Below are positions 1 to 4,180 of a stretch of DNA of 5,389 bases, piece by piece (the stretch's first letter is position 1; the number at the start of each line of letters is the position of its first letter). The notes below the pieces were generated by a model that did not search any database, had not been told where the DNA came from, and saw only the letters and a program-made list of their open reading frames with translations. This stretch comes from Clostridium sp. (GTDB lineage: Bacteria > Bacillota > Clostridia > Clostridiales > Clostridiaceae), in contig JAAZGI010000345.1 of the NCBI GenBank assembly GCA_012511315.1, positions 1-5,389 of the forward strand. Direction: 5' to 3'. A program made the translations under genes and the position numbers.

Positions 1-22
1 TTAATTTCCTGTGCCTTAAGGC
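1..22 (-). promoter_or_regulatory. Probable RBS of the next minus-strand gene, beyond the window
   Basis: Read on the minus strand, the bases after the ferredoxin stop codon contain AGGAAA followed by TTAA at the window edge. That is the right distance for a start codon lying just outside the window. The 10-base palindrome GCCTTAAGGC (13-22) sits between, but no terminator-like hairpin with a T-tract is present. I infer that the ferredoxin gene is followed closely by another gene of the same operon. The start codon itself is not visible. Confidence 0.3.
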
Positions 23-289
23 CTAATTCTGTGACTCCGGTATCTCCCCTCGGTAGCCCTCCATGACCTTCTCCATTACCACTTCTGATGTCGCAGACAA
101 AATTTCTTCACCATTAATCATTACAACTGGGCTGGTAGCTTCATCTATTTTACATTGCCCTTGACACTGTTGAAATTCAATCTCTAATGAATCCCACTCT
201 AGAGATTCTTTTAGGTCTTCTAACTGCGTTTGGATTGACATATTGCCCATCATGACACAATTTGACCCCATGCAGAGTGTTACTTTCAT
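23..289 (-). CDS. Thioredoxin-like [2Fe-2S] ferredoxin, NuoE/HydC-type, short stand-alone form
   Basis: This 88-residue protein resembles the C-terminal iron-sulfur domain of NADH dehydrogenase subunit E and the related small subunits of NAD-dependent hydrogenases and formate dehydrogenases. In that family four cysteines bind one [2Fe-2S] cluster that passes electrons to or from a flavoprotein partner. All four are visible: Cys6 and Cys11 (C-x4-C) near the start, then Cys42 and Cys46 (CQGQC). They are followed by the usual P-V-V-M-I-N-G strand (54-60). Classical NuoE is about 160 residues with an N-terminal helical domain; this protein lacks that part. There is no signal peptide, so it is cytoplasmic. 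The ATG start is supported by a strong SD (GGGGGAG, 295-301) five bases upstream and an extended -10 promoter. It probably leads an operon running off the left edge, where a NuoF-like or other redox partner would be expected. Fold and cluster type are secure; the partner is unknown. Confidence 0.85.
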   Translation of the reverse strand: MKVTLCMGSNCVMMGNMSIQTQLEDLKESLEWDSLEIEFQQCQGQCKIDEATSPVVMINGEEILSATSEVVMEKVMEGYRGEIPESQN

Positions 290-328
290 ATGTTCTCCCC
301 CTTATTTATCGTTAAAGTTTTCCCTAAC

Positions 329-354
329 ATTATATCACACCATAGGTACTTCAA
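329..354 (-). promoter_or_regulatory. Extended -10 promoter for the ferredoxin gene
   Basis: On the minus strand TGATATAAT (337-329) is an exact extended -10 element (TGnTATAAT). The best -35-like hexamer, TTGAAG (354-349), is only 14 bases upstream of the TATAAT, which is too close for a standard spacing. The TG extension would compensate. Transcription would start near 322, giving a leader of about 30 bases before the start codon. Confidence 0.6.
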
Positions 355-620
355 ACTTTTATTCCATTGAACAATTACCTTTAAAAGCATATCTTTTCAT
401 TCTAATCTTTATAACTAATTTCCAGTCGCTAATTATCAGTCCTAAGTCCCTATTATTAAAACATTGTTTCTTAGACCTTAGTTCCTTAACACTAGGTTTT
501 TGCTCGCTATAGCATTATCTTATTCAGCTAATATTCTTTTGTCCTACTTTATTCAATATAGATTCAAAACCCTTCAATAATAACTTCATACAATAAGATT
601 GTTCTTTTACCTTCTGAATT
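355..620. other. AT-rich intergenic stretch with no feature seen
   Basis: Between the ferredoxin promoter and the terminator of the membrane-protein gene I see only AT-rich DNA. A plus-strand open frame enters from 243, but it overlaps the ferredoxin gene antisense, lacks an RBS and has no recognisable sequence. No convincing RNA structure or repeat was found. Confidence 0.5.
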
Positions 621-648
621 GAAAAAAGTCTCCTTTATGAGGAGACTT
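621..648 (-). terminator. Intrinsic terminator of the 162-residue membrane-protein gene
   Basis: On the minus strand AAGTCTCC (648-641), a 7-base loop and GGAGACTT (633-626) form a perfect 8-bp stem. It runs straight into a T-tract (627-622 read as TTTTTT). The hairpin begins 6 bases after the stop codon of the 655-1143 gene. It separates that gene's transcript from the downstream ferredoxin gene, which has its own promoter. Confidence 0.85.
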
Positions 649-654
649 CTGATT

Positions 655-1143
655 CTACTTTTGGAGACTAGTTCTTTGACGTAAGCCAAGCTGTGAGAAA
701 ACTAAAACACAAATATCTTCTAGGGCTAATCCAATAAACAGGTAACTACGAGGAATATCTCGGAAGGACTCTAAATAACCTCCTCCTGTATAGAGATAAT
801 TGGCTAAGGATAACGAGCCATTAGCAAACCACCAGTCCAAACTCCAATATCCAGTGAACAATAACACCATCTGAGTAATAAAAATAATACTCACAAATAG
901 TGTTACTTCCATCGAAGTGAATGGGTGCTGTTCTCTTCTCCCCATCTTAAACAGGAAAAAGCTAGCCATGGAAACAGCCATATAGTAGGTAATGATTCCA
1001 CTCAAAGTACTAAAAGTTGTTGGTCCCTGAACTGTTACCCGTGAGACCTTAAGAATCAAGGATAGTAACCCTGTAGCTAAGCCTGCTATAAAAAGAATCA
1101 AAATATATCGCATTAAAAAAGAACCAGTTTTCTTAATCATCAT
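655..1143 (-). CDS. Four-helix integral membrane protein of unknown function
   Basis: I do not recognise this 162-residue protein. It has four hydrophobic segments at about residues 12-31, 48-67, 79-98 and 133-153. A basic turn follows the second helix (K66-M-G-R-R) and the C-terminus is basic (LRQRTSLQK). Between helices 3 and 4 lies an aromatic- and glycine-rich loop (YWSLDWWFANGS, then YLYTGGGY), probably on the outer face by the positive-inside rule. The start is the first of two adjacent ATG codons; AGGGGGA (1154-1148) lies five bases upstream of the first and eight upstream of the second, so either could be used. The gene appears to be transcribed alone: a strong terminator follows it and nothing intact lies upstream on the same strand. 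No catalytic motif is visible. A small membrane accessory or transport-related protein is possible, but that would be a guess. Confidence 0.7.
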   Translation of the reverse strand: MMIKKTGSFLMRYILILFIAGLATGLLSLILKVSRVTVQGPTTFSTLSGIITYYMAVSMASFFLFKMGRREQHPFTSMEVTLFVSIIFITQMVLLFTGYWSLDWWFANGSLSLANYLYTGGGYLESFRDIPRSYLFIGLALEDICVLVFSQLGLRQRTSLQK

Positions 1144-1393
1144 TACATCCCCCTAAGAATTTTAAATTGAATTCCTTTAAACATTTTCCCCAAATCTCAT
1201 TGCCATAAAATTTCCGAAGTCATCCGAGTTATACTGCCATTCAATTAAAATCGCTAGTCTTACTTTTGATTTTATACTGAAATTCACTCAAAAAAAAACA
1301 AACCGGTAACAGCCACTGCTTTCTATTTCTTTTAAATAAATATCTTCCCTATATTAAACCAAATAGTTCATTTTATTTTATGGTATTTCTCTT
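1144..1393. other. Non-coding stretch upstream of the membrane-protein gene
   Basis: This stretch contains the RBS of the minus-strand membrane-protein gene and presumably its promoter. I found no -35/-10 pair with good spacing. TATAAC, read on the minus strand at about 1228-1233, is the best -10-like hexamer but lacks a -35 partner. A run of nine A lies at 1290-1298. No open frame or stable hairpin was recognised. Confidence 0.4.
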
Positions 1394-1555
1394 TCAACGG
1401 ATTGCCGATGATTTGAAGCCAGTATTAATAGAAAGAAGTATTTTCTTTTTTTCAGCACTAAGCCGAGATTCAAAGTTAAATTCTTCTTTGTAGTAATAAC
1501 TTCGACCATTGCTAGTTCTGTAGTCAAATAAGAAAATAATTCTGACGTAATTACA
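1394..1555 (-). other. Orphan open frame without a start codon, possible gene remnant
   Basis: Directly after the stop codon of the IS30 remnant, and in the same frame, 53 codons stay open to a TGA at 1394-1396. There is no ATG and no RBS, so it is not an intact gene. The translation looks protein-like rather than random: YRTSNGRSYYYKEEFNF followed by the charged stretch SRLSAEKKKILLSINTGF. It could be the tail of a gene that an insertion interrupted, or part of another dead element. I do not recognise the family. Chance openness in AT-rich DNA remains possible. Confidence 0.25.
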
Positions 1556-1759
1556 TTATTTAAAAAGAGAGGGATGTAGAGTAACCTTATCAGGGACGAT
1601 GAGGTTTACATTCATTTTTTAAAAGCTTTGCTTTGCTCCATACAATGAACTAAAAATTTCATACGGTGTTTTATTACTTAAATTTTTGCGCGTGTAAGAG
1701 TTCACGTGGTTCATGCATGCTGTGATATCTTTTTGTGTGAATTGATTCAAGGATGAAAG
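1556..1759 (-). pseudogene. IS30-family transposase, C-terminal remnant with an in-frame stop
   Basis: The minus-strand frame from 1759 to 1556 carries the C-terminal end typical of Firmicute IS30-family transposases. A segment with MNHVNSYTRK and then KTPYEIFSSLYG is followed by a tail ending in VTLHPSLFK and a TAA stop (1556-1558). In intact relatives these motifs read roughly as NxxPRKxLxxxTPYExF and a final proline-rich LxPSLLK-like tail. Here a TAA (1619-1621) interrupts the frame between the two blocks. Only about 67 residues of the usual 300-350 remain, and the catalytic DDE core is absent. Upstream (above 1760) the frame closes, and I could not find the rest of the gene or the inverted repeats. 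It is a dead fragment. The family call rests on remembered motifs and was not checked by a search. Confidence 0.7.
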
Positions 1760-2004
1760 TCAGTTGGATGGTTTTCTAAAAAACTATTGTATTCCTACTT
1801 AATCATTGTATATATTTTTATTCTATATGGAATTCTCAGTTATTTTTTGAATTCAACACCAGAACGTCAATCAATCCATGGCTTTTTCTGATAAAATATG
1901 AAGTAGTATAAGGGTTCATTGCTATTGGATCTAGATTTCAAAGATTTTCCTCCTAAGAAACTTTCTAAACAACCATTTTATACTTATAACTAGGAGCTGA
2001 TTAA
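1760..2004. other. Leader region before the DUF2500 gene, no clear promoter
   Basis: No intact frame lies here. Its left part may contain further decayed IS30 sequence in another minus-strand frame. TATAAG (1907-1912) and TATACT/TATAAC (1979-1990) resemble -10 boxes. None has a good -35 at proper distance, and the last two are too close to the RBS of the next gene. The 12-mers ATATGAAGTAGT (1896-1907) and AAGTAGTATAAG (1901-1912) recur near 3964 and 4026. Confidence 0.35.
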
Positions 2005-2409
2005 ATGGGTTTTGGATATAATGAATTCGGCATGGGTTTCGATCTTTTCGGCACAGTCTTTACGATTGGGTTTGTTCTCATCATTGGATTTATTATCTTT
2101 GCTATTTTTCAAGGAATTAGAACTTGGCATAGCAATAATAATTCACCCCGTCTAGATGTGGAAGCCAAAGCTGTATCAAAACGAACTGAGATCTCACACA
2201 GCCACCACGCTAATGCTGGAGATATTTCGGGAGGCCATGGATTTACCCATAGCTCTTCCACTTGGTATTATGTGACCTTCCAGGTTCTAAGTGGCGATCG
2301 GCTGGAGTTTTCGGTCTCTGGGCAAGAATATGGCTTAATTGCCGAAGGTGATGAGGGGCTACTGAGCTTTCAAGGAACTAGGTACTTATCCTTTGAACGC
2401 TACTATTAG
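2005..2409 (+). CDS. DUF2500 family membrane-anchored protein
   Basis: This 134-residue protein has one N-terminal membrane helix at about residues 15-37. A soluble domain with the hallmarks of the DUF2500 family follows: SPRLDVEAKAVSKRTEIS, then WYYVTFQVLSGDRLEFSVSG, and EGDEGLLSFQGTRYLSFER at the end. The family (E. coli YhhM is a member) has no known biochemical role. The domain looks like a small beta-rich fold held at the membrane. A histidine/serine-rich linker (residues 64-84, with HSHH and GGHGFTH) joins the first strand to the rest; metal binding there would be speculation. Length is normal for the family and the frame is intact. The ATG start follows AGGAG (1993-1997) with an eight-base spacer. 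It lies 233 bases before the DUF1003 gene on the same strand. Family assignment is confident; function is unknown. Confidence 0.85.
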   Translation: MGFGYNEFGMGFDLFGTVFTIGFVLIIGFIIFAIFQGIRTWHSNNNSPRLDVEAKAVSKRTEISHSHHANAGDISGGHGFTHSSSTWYYVTFQVLSGDRLEFSVSGQEYGLIAEGDEGLLSFQGTRYLSFERYY

Positions 2410-2642
2410 TTTGAAATATTAATCTGTGATCAGCTGCCGAAAGCGATTCATGCATGGTTTGGCCTAATAGTCTCTTCGTTTTATAAAGTATGTTAATAAC
2501 CCGTTTTATTTTTAAAATCGGTTAGCCTATGAATTTCAACTATGTGCTTTGGGTGTGGCGTATTAGAATTTGATGCAATATAAAGCAGCTGAATTGAGGC
2601 TCTTTTTCAGTGGAATGATACACACTAGGGGAGAAGGATATT
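2410..2642 (+). other. Intergenic region between the DUF2500 and DUF1003 genes
   Basis: This gap has no open frame with an RBS. An imperfect hairpin (2498-2523, AACC and TTTTA arms with two central mismatches) lacks a T-tract and is at best a weak terminator. TATAAA (2579-2584) is a possible -10 box for the DUF1003 gene, about 50 bases upstream of its RBS, but no good -35 precedes it. Whether the two genes share a transcript cannot be decided. Confidence 0.35.
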
Positions 2643-3170
2643 ATGAAAAAAAACGATGTGGAATACTTGGTTAAACAAATCTTAGAGTATGAATTTGATG
2701 AGGACCCCGATAAAGAAGAAATCATGCATTTGCTTTTAGATAGTAAAGTAACAAAAAATATCAATAAAAGCCAGAAAGAAGGCCATGGTTTTGGCGATCG
2801 AGTTTCAGACGGCTTAACCAAAGTGGCCGGTAGTTGGATGTTTATCTTAAGTTTCATTTTTATTTTAATCATCTGGGTAGTAGGAAATGCAACTTTATTA
2901 CGAAAGCCCTTTGACCCCTTCCCATTTATCTTGCTAAATTTAGTGCTATCTTGTATCGCTGCTCTGCAAGCCCCCATCATTATGATGAGCCAAAACAGAC
3001 AAGAAATTAAAGATCGCTTGAGGTCTGAAAATGATTATCGAGTTAATTTAAAATCCGAAATGATTACAGAAGATATGCATCATAAATTAGATCAGCTCCT
3101 CTCAAGTCAAGAACAAATAATCGAGGCTCAAAGAATGTTAGTTACTCGCTTAGAGTCCTTAGAATTGTAG
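2643..3170 (+). CDS. DUF1003 domain membrane protein
   Basis: This 175-residue protein matches the DUF1003 family, integral membrane proteins of unknown function found widely in bacteria. The family core is present and intact. GDRVSDGLTKVAGSW (51-65) leads into a first helix (about 64-86). The characteristic RKPFDPFPFILLNLVLS (88-104) begins a second helix, which ends in the conserved QAPIIMMSQNRQ (109-120). After it, KDRLRSENDYRVNLKSE and a long charged, probably coiled-coil tail (about 120-175) lie on the cytoplasmic side with the N-terminus. The first 45 residues are acidic and helical. The ATG is preceded by AGAAGGA (2632-2638) with a four-base spacer. No terminator follows; instead an IS66 fragment begins within about 40 bases. 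Family assignment is confident. A stress or transport role is sometimes suggested for such proteins, but nothing here shows it. Confidence 0.9.
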   Translation: MKKNDVEYLVKQILEYEFDEDPDKEEIMHLLLDSKVTKNINKSQKEGHGFGDRVSDGLTKVAGSWMFILSFIFILIIWVVGNATLLRKPFDPFPFILLNLVLSCIAALQAPIIMMSQNRQEIKDRLRSENDYRVNLKSEMITEDMHHKLDQLLSSQEQIIEAQRMLVTRLESLEL

Positions 3171-3210
3171 TTCACAAAGAATACTTCATTTATACCATGT
3201 AGGCAAATAA

Positions 3211-3735
3211 GCAGGTTTCACCGAAGAAACGTTGACTTATTTTGACAGGATGTTCTACCGGGAGCATCAGTTTGCTAAAATGAGTCCTGAAGTGAGATAC
3301 AAAGCCCGCTTGGAGCAATCAAAGCCATTGCTGGAGGCCTACAAAGTATGGCTCCATGCGACTCAGAAGAAAGTAACGGCAAAATCCGGTCTAGGCAAAG
3401 CCATTGCTTATAACCTAAACCAATAGGATTACCTGGAAAGCTTCCTCAAGAATGGGCGATTGGAAATTACGAACAACCGAGCGGAACGAGCAATCAAGGA
3501 GTTTGTGATTGTCCGCAAGAACTTCTTGTTCTGCACCAGCGTAAAGGGAGCCGTTGCCAGCCAAGTCCTCTACAGCATCGTGGAGACAGCGAAGGCCAAT
3601 AACCTCCACCCCTACGAGTACTTGAAGTTTGTCATCGAAGAGCTAAGTCAAAACAAACAAACTCCCGAGAAAATCCAAGAAGTCCTGCCCTGGTCGGATA
3701 AAATTCCAGCTCATATCAGAGTGAAAAACAACTAA
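3211..3735 (+). pseudogene. tnpC: IS66-family transposase TnpC, C-terminal fragment with an amber stop
   Basis: The frame from 3211 (after a TAA at 3208-3210) to the TAA at 3733-3735 encodes the C-terminal third of an IS66-type DDE transposase. Recognisable blocks are MSPEVRYKARLEQSKPLLEA, then SGLGKAIAYNLNQ, and NGRLEITNNRAERAIKEFV with the catalytic Glu (GAA at 3484-3486). VIVRKNFLF, YSIVETAKANNLHPYEYL and a final LPW motif follow. A TAG at 3424-3426 splits this otherwise continuous frame exactly where relatives have Trp (NQW), so a single TGG-to-TAG change explains it. About 174 residues remain of the usual 500 or so. The first two catalytic aspartates are gone. There is no RBS or start codon suited to expression; TTG at 3232 is only nominal. 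The sequence is richer in GC than its surroundings, in keeping with foreign origin. Confidence 0.85.
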
Positions 3736-3791
3736 AAATGATACCCATCCAGATCAAGCCTGACAGGCAAAATCTAGATGGGTATCATTTT
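3735..3791. terminator. 57-base hairpin after IS66 tnpC, probable bidirectional terminator
   Basis: Arms 3735-3754 and 3772-3791 pair over 20 positions with a single mismatch (AAAATGATACCCATC against GATGGGTATCATTTT plus AGAT/ATCT). The loop itself holds a second stem, GCCTG/CAGGC (GCCTGACAGGC), with one base between the arms. The outer A/T ends give short T-tracts in both directions: TTTT at 3788-3791 on plus, and five T on minus at 3738-3734. It begins right at the tnpC stop codon. I read it as a terminator carried by the element, which could also block transcription entering from the right. Confidence 0.7.
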
Positions 3792-3799
3792 ACGCTTAC
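3777..3799 (-). repeat. IS66 right terminal inverted repeat
   Basis: Read inward from 3799 on the minus strand the sequence is GTAAGCGTAAAATGATACCC. IS66-family ends characteristically begin with GTAAGCG, so 3799 is the likely outer boundary of the element. The inner part overlaps the right arm of the hairpin. No matching left end was found in the window. Confidence 0.6.
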
Positions 3800-3805
3800 C
3801 TTCAA

Positions 3806-3997
3806 TGCGAAGGATTGATTCGTTTAATCGCTTATTATGATTTAAAAATTCTCTTAGGGCTCAGTGACTATCGTATTGCTGAATCAATTATGGAATGAGT
3901 CCCCCATTCGGTTTTAAACGATAGCTTTTAATTTGATAATGAATTGACAGGGCAGACAATTTCAAGTAGTATAAGCTGTGCAAAACTCGTTAATTAA
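3806..3997 (+). pseudogene. Degraded coding stretch, possible third transposase remnant
   Basis: Immediately outside the IS66 end, one plus-strand frame gives protein-like sequence: CEGLIRLIAYYDLKILLGLS, DYRIAESIME, a TGA (3896-3898), VPHSVLNDSF, a TAA (3929-3931), then DNELTGQTISSSIS up to a TAA at 3995-3997. There is no start codon or RBS. The layout (a helical block with DYRIAESI, then a short LTGQTIS-like block) loosely recalls the N-terminal region of IS1380-type transposases, where a LASQPTxSR motif occurs. The match is weak. It may be the gene the IS66 element inserted into, or another dead element. Confidence 0.3.
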
Positions 3998-4009
3998 GTG
4001 TCAACACTT
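3996..4009. promoter_or_regulatory. Small perfect dyad, possible operator
   Basis: AAGTGT-CA-ACACTT is a perfect 6-bp inverted repeat with a two-base centre, about 170 bases upstream of the flavoprotein start codon. It is too short and lacks a T-tract for a terminator. An operator for the downstream gene is possible, but a chance dyad in AT-rich DNA is equally so. No regulator is encoded nearby. Confidence 0.2.
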
Positions 4010-4180
4010 TATTTCTTTGTGATTTATATGAAGTAGTGATGATTGCTTGATCCCTATGGGAATATTACAAGTCTACAATTCTATCAAGAATAATTTCGAA
4101 TTTTTTACAGGAGGACGGCTAAATCATTCAGTGAAATATCTTGATTGAGTAGGAATAAATAAGAATATTTGAAGGAAAAT
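3998..4180 (+). other. Leader region of the lipoprotein flavoenzyme gene
   Basis: This stretch should contain the promoter of the gene at 4181. TACAAT (4074-4079) is a good -10 hexamer, but the nearest -35-like box, TTGATC (4047-4052), is 21 bases away. TTGATT/AATATT (4141-4169) has proper spacing but would start transcription inside the RBS. A perfect Shine-Dalgarno, AGGAGG (4109-4114), stands with no usable start codon at the right distance. No known riboswitch pattern was recognised. Confidence 0.35.

Larger units (their letters stand above)
3211..3799 (+). mobile_element. IS66-family element, right-hand end only
   Basis: A TnpC C-terminal fragment (3211-3735), a long hairpin (3735-3791) and a terminus reading GTAAGCG inward from 3799 on the minus strand appear in the order expected for the right end of an IS66-family element. 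The left end, tnpA, tnpB and most of tnpC are missing. Bases 3171-3210, just after the DUF1003 stop, hold no left inverted repeat. The element was therefore truncated by deletion and cannot move on its own. Because the left boundary is lost, target-site duplication cannot be tested. Confidence 0.7.

Noticed and set aside
243..512. Plus-strand open frame of 89 codons
   Set aside because: It lies antisense over the start of the ferredoxin gene and its promoter, has no RBS, and its translation is only the hydrophobic low-complexity sequence expected from T-rich DNA.
1290..1298. Run of nine A as a slippage or regulatory signal
   Set aside because: It is not inside any gene and has no hairpin beside it; homopolymers of this length are unremarkable in AT-rich spacer.
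2498..2523. Imperfect hairpin AACCCGTTTTA/TAAAATCGGTT as terminator of the DUF2500 gene
   Set aside because: Two central mismatches split the stem, the rest is mostly A-T pairs, and no T-tract follows.
2540..2980. Minus-strand open frame of 146 codons
   Set aside because: It is antisense to the well-supported DUF1003 gene and its translation is a shadow rich in Ser, Lys and Phe with no recognisable domain.
3415..3609. Minus-strand open frame of 64 codons
   Set aside because: It is antisense to the IS66 TnpC fragment, whose motifs fix the coding strand.
4141..4169. TTGATT-17-AATATT as promoter of the flavoenzyme
   Set aside because: Transcription would begin at about 4177, inside or after the ribosome binding site, leaving no leader.
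1144..4180. A defence, toxin-antitoxin or phage system in the gene-poor middle
   Set aside because: The only recognisable proteins are DUF2500 and DUF1003 membrane proteins and transposase relics; no nuclease, helicase, methylase, antitoxin, integrase or CRISPR-like repeat array was seen.
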